Source: Oikopleura dioica (Eukaryota > Chordata > Appendicularia > Copelata > Oikopleuridae). From it: a stretch of DNA of 64,000 bases. Below the pieces are notes generated by a model that ran no database searches, had not been told where the DNA came from, and saw only the letters and a program-made list of their open reading frames with translations. The DNA lies in the NCBI GenBank assembly GCA_907165135.1, contig OU015569.1, forward strand, positions 9,796,501-9,860,500, in the 5' to 3' direction. Of this stretch, positions 11,669 to 22,600 are shown piece by piece. Numbering within the stretch: the stretch's first letter is position 1; each line of letters opens with the position of its first letter. Position numbers and translations under genes: made by a program.

Positions 11669-12054
11669 TTGCATTCTCGGGCTGAACCTGTTAAGCGCTG
11701 CATCAGTGAAAAGTGTCGAGGCTCACACCTGCTCTCAGAAAGTACTCAGAATATCTTGAGAAATAACTCCAAAAATATTATGCAGGCTGAACAGATGGAG
11801 GTTGATATGGACTACGAATTCACCTATTCACCTGAAGACGCGCCAAACACCGAAGAGGAACTGTTTCAAATCAATGAACTCATGACGTTCTTATACCAGG
11901 TATGATTTAATTTGATAATCAATGCCTTAATTTTGCTACTTTATGATTTAAGCGACTTCCTGGCTGCTTAGGAAACGAGAAAATGGACGAAATGGGTCTC
12001 ATTTCGGCTGCTATTGAGTATATAAATTCCCTCTATGGATGCTTATCGAACTGA
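11669..12054 (+). CDS. Id-like helix-loop-helix protein lacking a basic region
   Basis: Two exons (11669-11899 and 11953-12054) join in phase through a 53-base GT-AG intron and code 110 residues. The C-terminal half resembles an Id-type HLH: helix 1 INELMTFLYQRLPG, a short loop GNEKMDE, helix 2 MGLISAAIEYINSLYG. The region before helix 1 is acidic (DYEFTYSPEDAPNTEEEL) with no run of basic residues, so it should not bind DNA by itself. Id proteins dimerise with E-class bHLH factors and block their DNA binding (family knowledge; applied here by inference). The upstream ATG at 11669 was taken as start; an internal ATG at 11780 is also possible. An AATAAA follows at about 12082. The gene is convergent with the secreted-protein gene at 12165-12476. 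Confidence 0.62.
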
Positions 12055-12164
12055 GATCAATCCTAGAATTTCTTTGCTGATTTAATAAATGTGTATTAAA
12101 GTTGTATATCCATTTATTTGGCAGGCAGTGCAGATAGAAGCGTACAAAATTGTCGAGTAGCGGG

Positions 12165-12476
12165 TTAGTCGCCTTGAAAGTGTCGCCTGTGGTGGGGCGA
12201 GTTCAGGGTGGCCTTGTGGTTTCGCTCTTGGGCCAAGTATCTGGCCCTATTTTTCTGGCTGCGGGGAGCGTAATTCTTCCTCAGCCGGTGGAATCTTCGG
12301 TAAAGTTCGCTCTCTATCCGTATATTCGAGTTGGCACGCACGCTCCTGCTCAGCTCGTTCTCTTCGTTGTCTTCAATAGTTTCTATTTCCGGCATCTCTG
12401 GCTGGGCTCTGTTCACGTTGTAACCGTTAACAATCTGTGCTAGACAGAAAAATAAAAGAAATCTGCGTATTTCCAT
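12165..12476 (-). CDS. Small secreted basic protein, possible peptide precursor
   Basis: A single open frame of 103 residues starts with a clear signal peptide (MEIRRFLLFFCLAQIVNG). An acidic stretch (EMPEIETIEDNEENE) follows, then a strongly basic C-terminal half with several Arg-Arg and Lys-Arg-like pairs (LYRRFHRLRKNYAPRSQKN, HHRRHFQGD). There are no cysteines after the signal. An acidic spacer followed by a basic region with dibasic sites fits a peptide-hormone or antimicrobial-type precursor, but no known peptide is recognised. A minus-strand AATAAA lies at about 12113-12118, inside the 3' region of the convergent Id-like gene. Confidence 0.6.
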   Translation of the reverse strand: MEIRRFLLFFCLAQIVNGYNVNRAQPEMPEIETIEDNEENELSRSVRANSNIRIESELYRRFHRLRKNYAPRSQKNRARYLAQERNHKATLNSPHHRRHFQGD

Positions 12477-14788
12477 TTTTTTATCGAAAGTGGCATTGGC
12501 GATTAAGGGAAGGGCCTAAACGTAGAGAAAACGCGCGACACGATGGAGAGAGTGAGCTAGAGCACTCCACCGCAGAGCAGCACCAGCGGCGCGCTTTCGA
12601 ATCGGACGATCTTAATTTCTCTAATTACCTGCTCTAACTTACTGGTTTTGCTCGGTGACAATCATATGGCTTCACAGATGACTATTGCTTAAAGATCAAC
12701 GCGCAAGAAGTGTCTGTTGTCTTTGAATCGAACATTATCAAGGGTCAAGGTGCTGTCTTTAAAAGAGAATCCACTGTCAATGGTAGCTTACCATGCAGTC
12801 CAAAAATGTAATGAAAAAGGGACATTGTTTCAATCAAGATACAAAATAAACTTGAGTAAACGAAATTGAGTTTCTGGCCATTTTCTCATTACAAATACGT
12901 TTTTTCCGAAGTAAACCTGTTCGTCTTTGACAAAGAAATCGCCCATAAGATGAGGGTAAGTGTATTAAAATATTCATAATTTGCATTCCTTTTTGAAACT
13001 TTTATGGAGTCAAAGAATTGGAATGTGTCAACACTAGATTATCGTCGATAGACATTATATAGAAGTGATTCAGAAAAAAGCTGATTACAAGGGAGCGTGA
13101 TTAGTACTTTATTCTGGAATGGAGCTGTGACGTTGTTTCCGTCGCGTATCGACGTGGAAAAGACGCTCTTGATTTGTCATCTGGCGTCGAAGGATTTACT
13201 CAGGCACACGTCTGGACTCAGAAAGTGCTTCTGCCAGTTCTATTTATAAGACATTGACATTCACTCATTTCCACTTATTAGTCCTCAAAGATAAGGAAGG
13301 AGAGTTTTACAATTCTATGCATTCTTGCAGCTTCTGCTAAAATTTGAAGAACGCATCAAGCTATTTTTAAGCTCGGGTCTCTTATTCTGGTTCAATCTAG
13401 TTTATGGATTGGCATTCGTAGTCTGCTTTCGTCTCTTTCGGAATTCGGAGTTCTTTCTGAAAAGGTGCCACCATGAGGGCACGATCTAAGGGCGCCCTGT
13501 CAAATAAACATCTGTAAATGTGTAAAAATACTTCCGATTAACTTATTGCTTTGACGTCATGAATATAAATTATGATCACTTTCTAGACATATTGCGATCG
13601 TTTTATATTAGCATAATCTAATCTTTTCGAAAAACAGCAATTAAAGAGCAATTAATAACAATCTCAAATAGGCCAGGAAAAGGTTAATCTTCCAAAAATA
13701 ACTTCAAGTAAGCTCACGCGCCTCCAGCTGCGCTCACACTTAGTTACAAAAAACAACATATTTTTTATAAAAGCCAATTTTTTTATCTTGGAGACCGATG
13801 ATGAACTCTCTGGAGTAACATACCTAGTAGTTGTTTGTCCACATGAATGCGGCGAATAACATCTGCCGTTTTCAGCTTTGGATTTTTAACTTTTTTCGGT
13901 TTCTCGTTTTTTTGAAGATACTGCTTTTGGTTACTTTCTCGAACTTACGTATGCAATATTATCATCTTCGTGTTGCAGTCTGTTCTAAGAAGTTTAACTT
14001 CTCAATACACGGGCGCGCTACTAAGCGCTCAAAACACGGGGTCCAATTATTGGACCACAATGCATTATCCAGCCCCGCGCGGCGCGCCGAATTCAGAGTG
14101 TGAAAAACAGCGCTCAGGACTTTTGGCTCTAATTGACGTTTCCGTCGGGTAAAAAATCTCGTGAATATATTGCTAAAAAGCTTGAACCCTCTTCTATAAA
14201 AATAAACAATTGTAAATCGTAAAATCCGTTCCGATTTTTCACCAGAGAACGAAAGAGAAATCTGGCGCAAAACGCCACCACTTTTGAGTTTTCATTCGAA
14301 ACTTCACAGAGGGGTTCGTTTTTGTCCTGTTAGCTCACATTACAAAATTCAGGTCAAACAGATAATTACAACGGGAATTACAGGGGGTCAAAGTCGCCGT
14401 GGTCCAATGATTGGACCACGTGCATTGAGAAGTTAAGAGAACTTGCTTTTCTACTTTCTTCTGACGCAAGTTGCTCTTTGCGTATACTATGATGATTATA
14501 GCTTGAGGATGACCTGAATCGACATACCAGGCAATGACTGCTCAATGGTAGCATGCTACCCATTGCTATCATCAGATTTCGAACTCTGTGCGAGAACCTT
14601 GGCGAGTGTAGCGTTACCCTTTGCCCGTACTTTTTCGATTAGAACTAGAAATGGATAAAGTGAGTGTGGCGTTTTATCCGAGATCTAGGGGTGCGCCACG
14701 TTAACAGAGAACTACAGTTTCTACCTAAGGGTAAAAGTTAAAGCAAAAATGAAAAAGGATTGCATTGCCTAAATAAAAGAAAAAAGTG
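12477..14788. other. Gene-poor stretch of 2.3 kb
   Basis: I recognise no gene here. The left part, 12477-13950, holds short AT-rich frames only. The right part contains the palindrome and inverted-repeat structure described separately at 13988-14440. The stretch just upstream of the tRNA gene is unremarkable. Confidence 0.5.
13988..14440. repeat. Inverted-repeat unit with two copies of a GGTCCAAT palindrome
   Basis: A sequence at about 13990-14010 (TTAACTTCTCAATACACG) is matched in inverted orientation at about 14419-14436 (CGTGCATTGAGAAGTTAA), one mismatch apart. Inside, a palindrome of the form GGTCCAAT-N-ATTGGACC occurs twice in direct orientation, at about 14040-14056 and 14401-14417, each followed within a few bases by TGCATT. 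The whole unit is about 450 bp. It resembles a miniature inverted-repeat element, but I could not find a convincing target-site duplication, and there is no open frame. Confidence 0.5.
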
Positions 14789-14861
14789 TGGAGATGCCGG
14801 GTATCGATCCCGGTACCTCTCGCATGCTAAGCGAGCGCTCTACCATTTGAGCTACACCCCC
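14789..14861 (-). tRNA. tRNA-Ala, anticodon AGC
   Basis: Read on the minus strand, the 73 bases fold into a full cloverleaf. The acceptor stem GGGGGTG pairs with CATCTCC (two G-T pairs). The D arm contains AGCTCAAATGGTAGAGC. The anticodon loop is CTTAGCA within a stem. The T arm is CCGGGATCGATACCCGG and the discriminator base is A. The anticodon AGC gives alanine. A run of six T follows on the transcribed strand (14780-14785) as an RNA polymerase III terminator. No intron. Confidence 0.95.
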
Positions 14862-15346
14862 TTGAAATTGGTTCCTTGATCTGACTAATTTATTACTCCA
14901 AATAATAAAATTATAGAATATGACTACGGCCGACGCGCTAAAAATCAACCCCAAGAACCCGTTGAAGTAAAGGCCTGAAACTTCGTGAGTGTGTGTATTT
15001 TTGCCCAACTAAAAAAATGTAATTGAAAGTTTTTTGGTCGAATCACGTGATCACGTACTACGGACCCTTGAAAAGCTTGAAAAGCTTGCCAACCTAGAAA
15101 TTTTTGCGCAAGGCCTGGCTCTATTTGGGTGTGGACCGACAATCTGGACCAGTTTCTACAAGTAATAGAGGATACTACTAAAGGTGATGTTTATGAAAGG
15201 GGTCTGCGAGGGTGTGACTTTGATTCGTTGTTTTTATTTTGCGAATAAAATTGGTGTTGGTCCTAAAATGGACGCTCCACCCCTTGGTCATTTACGAGTG
15301 CCGCGCAGCTAATTTCGCATTGGAGAGAAATTTTTCGAACGAGAAA

Positions 15347-17105
15347 ATGTCCGCCATCCAGGTATTTTTCATTTTTGCTTTTGAGTATGAGCTGCTAACT
15401 ACTTGTAAAAAAGACGAGAAACGGAATCGAAGAGAATGTGTTGAACTGCATCGGGTCTACTCCCCTCGTGCGGGTCAACAACATCATCAAGGCCGAGAAG
15501 CTCAAATGCGATTTATTGGTAAAATGCGAGTTCTTCAACGCCGGTGGATCGGTCAAGGATAGAATTGCAAAGCGCATGATCGAAGAAGCCGAAAAAGCTG
15601 GCAAAATCACTCCGGGAGTTACAACTATCATTGAGCCTACTTCTGGCAATACAGGAGTCGGTCTTGCTCTCCAGTGCGCCGTGAAAGGATACAGGAAGCG
15701 GATAATTTTTAAAAACAAGAAGTAAATTTCAAAATAGAATAAATCATCGTTCATTTTTGAATTGTTTATATTATCCATTAACAAGATGTATCATCTGTCT
15801 ACCGGAAAAGATGAGTCTGGAAAAGATCCGAGTTCTCAAGGCCCTTGGTGCCGAGATTATTCGAACTCGAACATCAGCTGCTTTTGACGATCCTGACTCG
15901 CATATTTCAATTGCCAAGGATCTTGAAAAGGTGCCTTGTCGAATTAATTGATATTTATTTTTTTGTCAGAGCATTCCCAATGCCTGGATTCCTGATCAAT
16001 ATACAAACATGAACAACCCCGACGCTCACTACTACGGCACCGGAGCTGAGTTGATTGAGCAGACCGGTGGCAAGATCGACGTGTTTGTCGCTGGCGCTGG
16101 AACTGGTGGTACCATCGCCGGAACTGCCAAAGTTCTCAAAGAGAAGATTCCAGGAATCAAGGTTGTCGGCGTTGATCCATACGGTTCGATCCTCGCGCAG
16201 CCAGCAGCGCTCAACACGATGGATATCACTGGATACGAAGTCGAGGGTATCGGTTATGATTTTATTCCCGATGTTCTCAACCGAAGCTGTAAGTTCTCTT
16301 TTATGGATCGTATACTCGAGTTTTGCTATTTAGATGTTGATGAATGGAGAAAATGCACTGATGAGCAGGCGATGCCAATGGCTCGACGACTTTTGAGAGA
16401 AGAAGGACTTCTTTGCGGAGGTTCATGTGGATCAGCATTCTACCACGCTCTCGGTATTCTATTCTCTTTGCAAAAGATATCAAATCATTTATAGAAATCG
16501 CGAAAACCATGCCAGAAGGAACTCGTGTCGTCTGCATTCTACCAGACTCGATTAGGAACTACATGACAAAACACCTAATGGATGAGTGGATGTGGGAGCG
16601 AGATTTTTTCACCCCTGAAGGTAACTTCCGTCCAGAAAATATAAATGTTGATAACACCATTCAATAGTTCCTGAGCAAAATGCTGAGTGGTACAACCAGA
16701 CTGTCAGATTCCTTCCCTGGAACAGAAAGACCCAAACCATCTCTGAATCCGCTACTATTCGATGCGGCTTGAGTGCAATGAAGGATGCTGATGTCGAATT
16801 TATCCCAATCGCCGATGAGGAAGGAAACATCAGCGGTGTATTCAGCCAGGTTAAAGCGATGGAATATCTTTTGGGTAAGAACATAGCAATTTACTGTGCT
16901 TACATACATTTTAGCCGGTACCGTTAATCTCGACACGAATGTTCTTAAATGCTATGAGACTTCATTCAAGTCAGTAAACCAAGATGACTCGATCGGTCTC
17001 GCCTCTCGAAAGATCCAGAACAATGGTTACGTTTTCGTCGTCGAGGACGGAAAATTTGTCAGAAGTCTTTCGCGTAAAGACATTTTTGCCCAAATCATGC
17101 AATGA
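15347..17105 (+). CDS. CBS: Cystathionine beta-synthase
   Basis: Eight exons (15347-15361, 15414-15694, 15786-15930, 15970-16288, 16334-16453, 16495-16620, 16668-16874, 16915-17105) sum to 1404 bases, coding 467 residues. The enzyme condenses serine and homocysteine to cystathionine with pyridoxal phosphate, the entry step of transsulfuration. Seen: [12 protein letters not shown], the PLP lysine in [20 protein letters not shown], the phosphate loop [20 protein letters not shown] and [20 protein letters not shown] regulatory domain follows, with two CBS repeats ([39 protein letters not shown]). The protein starts about ten residues before the catalytic core, so the N-terminal heme-binding extension of vertebrate CBS is absent. 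The second intron (15695-15785) has a GA-AG boundary; the rest are GT-AG. An AATAAA lies at about 17124. Confidence 0.95.
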
Positions 17106-17284
17106 AGTTAGAATGGAGTTGAAAATAAATTGAAATCGTTATATTAGTTTGATTTTATTGATAAATATTATACAGCGTGTACTTTTGTCTTGGTAGAAAG
17201 CGCTCAAATGATGGAGCAGAACAGTGTTTTGGTGGCAGGAATCGATGACTTAGGTTTGTTGTTCATAATATTGGTGAGCTGCTG

Positions 17285-18495
17285 CTACTTCTGCAAAACT
17301 TCAGGCAGAGAATACTCGAACAACTTGAAAGTGTTAGCAATGGAGAGCCAGTAATTAGTAATTACCTCAAAGTCTGACTTATAGAGGTCGTAAAGAGCTG
17401 AAAAATGTTCTTGATGGAAGCCATGGTAGTAGAGTCGCACGTAATCAGCGTTTGTGGTTACATCTTTTCTGGGCCAAGACACACCGAGGTTGAGTTTTTT
17501 CAGCAAGTGGTCCATATCGTAGTCGATCGTCTCCATTTTTCCAATGAAGTCGTAGTCGATTGAGCACGGGCGACAAAGGTCAAGGACGCGCATTTCAGAC
17601 CTGATAAGTTCATTTGCTAAATACACGGTAAAACCAAAGCAGAAATATGATTTTTACATTCTTCTGCTATTTCCTCTCCTTCCGCAAGCGGTCGGGGTGT
17701 TCTCGCCATAAGAAACTGCAGAAATTGGTGGAAACTTTCAACATCGAAGTAAATGTACTCATCAGCCAAATCGCGATCTTTGAGAGCGTCCATTACTTTT
17801 TTGTTGTAAAATGTGTAGGAAAGGGGGTCAGTCTTATCTCTATAAGCAGAAAGAAGTCGCTCTAGAGGCGGCCTGACGATCATGAACTTGAAATAGTCCC
17901 GAATGATTCCTTTTCTCTGCTCGACTGGGTATTCGTGAAGATATTTCAGATCCTGGCCGTGCGTAGTCGACAGCTTTCCGTTCGGTCCGTCTCGGATCTC
18001 GTCTAAGGGAACGTCTTTATAACGAGGAAACGACGATTTCAGAAATATTCTCTTCATCAAAGTTGTTGCCGCTTTCGGGACACCACAGAACATTATGCGT
18101 CTTAATTTGATAAAAGAAATGATACGATTTGTCGAGCTTACTTCTCTTCGTCTACCACAACATCCATAAAGGTATCTCTGTCATTGGCCCAGTCCTCGTA
18201 AAGATTATCCGAAAAATGAACGCATCGTTCTTTTACGTGTTCCACTCTCTCGTTGTATCGCTTCTCAGATGGTCTGAATTTCTCCTCTGAGGATCCATGT
18301 ACTTCCCAAGGATCCACTTTCTCATCTGCTAGGTACTGAGAGCCTGTTTCTCGAAAAGATCGTAAGTGAACTTGATAAACGATCGCAAAAACAAGGACGA
18401 ATGCGAGAACTGCTGTTAATAACTAAAAGCGTTTAAAATACATTTCAAACATGTTCATTTACCTTTGATCGAACTAATGCTCCGCAATTTGCCAT
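17285..18495 (-). CDS. Golgi carbohydrate sulfotransferase, HNK-1/CHST8-14 family
   Basis: Five exons (18463-18495, 18142-18422, 17658-18100, 17366-17616, 17285-17323) sum to 1047 bases, coding 348 residues. It is a type II membrane protein: a short cytoplasmic tail (MANCGALVRSK), then a membrane anchor (LLTAVLAFVLVFAIVYQV) and a lumenal domain. PAPS-binding motifs are FCGVPKAATTLMKRIF (5'-phosphosulfate loop; family members usually read [11 protein letters not shown]) and FKFMIVRPPLERLLSAYRDK (3'-phosphate site). The conserved CRPCSIDYDFIGKMETI and a DFELFEY-type end follow. The family transfers sulfate to GalNAc, GlcA or GalNAc of chondroitin/dermatan chains; the acceptor is not predictable here. 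The variant PKAATT loop is notable. All four introns are 38-46 bases or of similar size, GT-AG. It converges on CBS, with 180 bases between stops. Confidence 0.9.
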
Positions 18496-18737
18496 AATGG
18501 GCAATTTCTAATCATAGAAACTTCTCTGTGTCACAAATGCTATCAAATTTGCAAGCAATTGCTTCACCGACGAGTCCCAATTTTGGCAGAGCAGCTTTGG
18601 TGCTTTCTAGGTTTACTTTGCCTGGGGGCTATTAGTGGTAGCTAAGAACGACCGGTGACTCTGTCCGGGATTAGTTCGAACAGCTTAGATTGCAGTGATA
18701 CATGCTTAATCTTGTAGTTTCGATGAGAATTTAAATT

Positions 18738-19064
18738 TTATTCAACAGTTTTAAAAACGTAGTAAAGATGAAGTCGAGGAAAATTCTTCTTGATTTGGAT
18801 ATGGGTCTTGATGTTGTGATTCTCGATATCGGAAATAAGCTCGTTGAAATATCGGATTTCATTTTGAATCTCTTCCATTTGTTCAAATACAGAAGCACAA
18901 GCTAGAAATCCATGCTGGGCTGAAATGAGCCTCGCAATTGAATCAAGTCGCGAGTGTTTCTCCCTCAATTTTTTCAGCATTTTTCGGGCCTTCTTTATAG
19001 CGTGCTTGTTGATTTTTTTCTGGAAAATCATATTTTGCCGTTTTCTTCCCGGAAATGAAAACAT
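18738..19064 (-). CDS. Small basic helical protein of unknown function
   Basis: A single open frame of 108 residues. The N-terminal part is highly basic (KKINKHAIKKARKMLKKLRE), followed by helical segments (FEQMEEIQNEIRYFNELISD) that could form a coiled coil. No signal peptide, cysteines or known domain. The AATAAA signal overlaps the stop codon (TTGAATAAAA on the coding strand), which fits a compact genuine transcript. It lies 240 bases upstream of the start of the sulfotransferase gene on the same strand. Confidence 0.45.
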   Translation of the reverse strand: MFSFPGRKRQNMIFQKKINKHAIKKARKMLKKLREKHSRLDSIARLISAQHGFLACASVFEQMEEIQNEIRYFNELISDIENHNIKTHIQIKKNFPRLHLYYVFKTVE

Positions 19065-19681
19065 AACCCCTTTTATGTAAGCTGGACGTGGCGGAGCTGT
19101 TCTCGGAAACAGCTGCTTTCGCGCAGCTATCCCTTTGTTACCACCTGAAGGTCATTTTGCTTCAAAGAGAATGTAAAGACTTCGATCGCTTTGATTAAAT
19201 GATTTGATGTTCAAGATCGGAAATTAATTTTGGCAAAGTTAGAGCGATTTAAAACAACGCGAGAGTCGACAGTCAACTTGAAGTGTTCCAATTAAAGTGG
19301 TTTCCTTTTTCTGTTGGCGAGAGAGGGTGACTGCTTCTTATTCAGAATATAAGCAAAGAGCAGGAATGATCAAAAAGTGAATGTGTTTTTAGCTTTATTT
19401 GGCTCTAGTGGTCTTTCTTGTGAGTAATTAGGCTTTTCAGCTGCTCAGTTGTTATCACTTCAGTGCAGCAGCGAGCTCCCTAATCCGTCCTGTAACTGCA
19501 AATCATCGCCCCTCTCATCTCTCTGATCTCCCAGATGCCAAGCCAGAGCATTTTAACATAGTTTTCAAGAGAAGAGCGGCACAACTAGAGGAGGACGAAA
19601 TGAAAAAATAGAAAAATAAGCGATTGAGAGAGTGAAGACAAGAGAGAGAGTTCAAGTGGGAGCAGAAGAAACGGCGAGTAG
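19065..19681. other. Intergenic, divergent promoter region
   Basis: Upstream region shared by the small basic protein (minus) and the SoHo/SH3 adaptor gene (plus). A purine-rich stretch precedes the adaptor start. No gene seen. Confidence 0.5.
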
Positions 19682-22600
19682 ATGTCCATTCCGGATAGAC
19701 AAGCATTTCGGATTGGGAGCCCGATGAGGAGTCCCTCGCCGATACGCCATACGAATCGAAGCCCTGCTCCTTTCTCTGGAAATAAAATCACCTCGGTTCG
19801 TAGAATATAGAAATGTATACACGCTGAACTATGTTGAGAGGTATTTAGATAACAGTAAACAGCATATCTCGCCCTGGAACCCCAAGTGAGCGCGCGGACT
19901 CCCGCATCGAAGTAATAACACCTGACGTCCATTACTACGATCCGTCAAGCCGCTATACTCCCGACCTGCCGAACAGAAACCTTGTCCAAGCACCAACAAA
20001 CTACAGGTTCAAGTGGCAATTAGAATGATCACTATTATAGCTTCAGAGATTTTGTACAAACAACACCGCCAGCTGGTAGACGAGCAGAAAATCCCCCTGA
20101 CGGGGACGTCAAAGTCACGAAAATTATCCGCAAAGCCCCACCTGTAAGTCTATCAAATTCCTCAATTCAAATATTTTCGTCGCTAGATAATTGAATTTGT
20201 TCCCACAGCGCAAATAACAAATCTCTCATAGAGCCCTGGATCACACAGGAAGATCTCGACAGGCAGCCAGTCCGGACGACCGAGAAGAGTTCCTCCCAAG
20301 GAAAAGCAGCCCGTGCTTATTGCTTCAATAGCTAATTTCGATAATCAAGAACCGCGCAAATACTCCTCTGTGAAACCGCCAAGAATTAGTTCCGGTGCAC
20401 AAACTGATTTCTCCGATGCAGGCAGCGATATTGTCCAACCTGGTGCCGAAATATCCATTTCAATTCAAGCTGGCTTGGACTTTGCAGGCAGCCAAATATC
20501 AAGAAGAAAAGGCAGCGAAGGAAAGTGTCAAGTAGATCTGATCAATTCTCCGTCGCCAACTCCGCAGCCACGCACGCCTTCCAATGTGTCTACGCGGGAC
20601 TTTGTTCTTTCTCCGCCGCCAACTCCTCCTCCCCTAAAAAGAAAAACGTCAGATCTTGCGGACGAGATCATCAGCAAAAATGCAGATATGCTATCTTCCT
20701 TCCCACCTCCACCGTCAGACAATAACGCACCGAATCCACACGAGCTTCAGATTGGAAACGAGCTGGAAGGCCTGCCACCTGCTCAGGAACCTTCTTCTGG
20801 TAGTCCGAAAGTGCCACCGAAACCGCGTCTAGATAGAAGAACTTCTTTAAAATTGAAGCAAAGAGCGCATATCAGCTCACAAGAACTTCACAGATCAAAA
20901 GCAGGAGTTTTTGACCTGGAGAAGCCGGAAACGCCAATTTTCTCTGATGCCGAGAATTCTCACATTTCCGGAGCAATTATTTCCGATGGAAAGACTACTG
21001 CCGCGGAGGACACTGAGATTGAATCTGTCAGGGAAGGGATAAAACCACAAAAATACAGCTAGTTTAATATAGATTTCATAATAAGTAATGCTTGTTTCTG
21101 TTGTTTACTTGTCCCATGATAGAGTTCTTGACGATGATATGGATAGCCTTGCCGCTGTTTCAGTTTACCAGGAGTCTGATACTGAGAACCAGGAGCGGAT
21201 TGTAAATAACTCTTTTCATTTTGATTGACTCAACGTTTTTAATGAAAAATCTTTGCACATTATTGAAGCACTACTGAGCTATTTTTGGCAAGATTGCCCT
21301 CGTTTCATGAGTTTTTATTGAGCATCGGACGGGATAATAGTGGCGACCTTTTGAGAAACAATTCACAGCTTAGGTATAGCTTGTTGGAATGAGATAACTA
21401 GTCGGTAAACTCTGCTGAAAATAAGCGCAAGGGCAATTTCAAGCGATCTGTTGTTGCTAGAGGGCGCTTCTTCGGCCAAATTTTTTTCAGATTTCAAATT
21501 TCGACTTATTATTCATCACCTAAGACCACAGATCAAGAGAATCAGGCGAATACAAAAGAGTTATATGTGCTGCTCTTCACAGTATTTTACGAGCTGTAAG
21601 TTTATTTTATGATCCCCTTCATCCCAGGGCCGACTAAAAAGTAGCGAAATGCAAATAAGAGGTGGTAGATCTAATTGTCTTTGAACTCAAATATTACTTA
21701 ATTTGGGGCGATGTCAGAAATCAGAAACATGTGTCTTCAGAGTCTGGTATTGTTGGCAGGGTTCCAGTGTTTGAAAATTTTGTTAGCTCAGGCTCGTTAT
21801 CCAAATTTACTCTTTCATGTTTTCTGTAAATTCCAAATTCAGAATTCTAAATCCGTAATGAGACACCGCACCTGCTGACTCCGATACAGATTGGCAACAG
21901 TTCCTTGAGCACCCCAGGAGAACATCAGGAAGAAAGCACTCTAGCGAATCTTGACTGCGGAAATTTATCGACCAAATTTCTGAAAGAGGAAAAATCACGA
22001 AACACTAGACCAGGGGGAGTCAAGGAAGAGTATCTCAAAGAAGAGCGTCTTTACAGAGTCCTACACGAAAAACACTACGATGGAATAGGGCCCACGGTCG
22101 ATGAGATTCCACTTGCACTAAAGAGCACTGTAGATAAACCAAAAGACTGGTACAAATCTATGTTCAAGGCGATGCACAAGGTAAATAGACATTAATAGTA
22201 AATATTTGAAGGGAAGATCTGTTCCCACTGCCTCCTCTCTAAGTAGGTACCCAGATTTCGCGCCTCTGGATCAGTTATTTAGAATCTTTATTTTTGACAA
22301 GTAATGCAGAATATAATACATAAATTAAAACTACTATTCAGGCAGGACGAAGTGGAAATATTGCCGAAACTGGCACCGACATTTCTGACTATTTAGACGA
22401 AGAAAAGTTCAAGCAAAATGTGAAAATCCGTTCAAACCCTGGTAGTATTTCTAAGTGGTCGCCGGGTGATGCTTATGTGGCAGAAAATGACCCTAAACCG
22501 ACGTATTCGGAACTCATTTATCCAACAACCCATCTAGCAAGGTGCCGTTACATTACAAATACAGCTTATATGTTCTGCAATTTAGGGACAAAAAACCGAG

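Noticed and set aside
15395-15784. 129-codon minus-strand open frame
   Set aside because: Antisense of the CBS catalytic exon.
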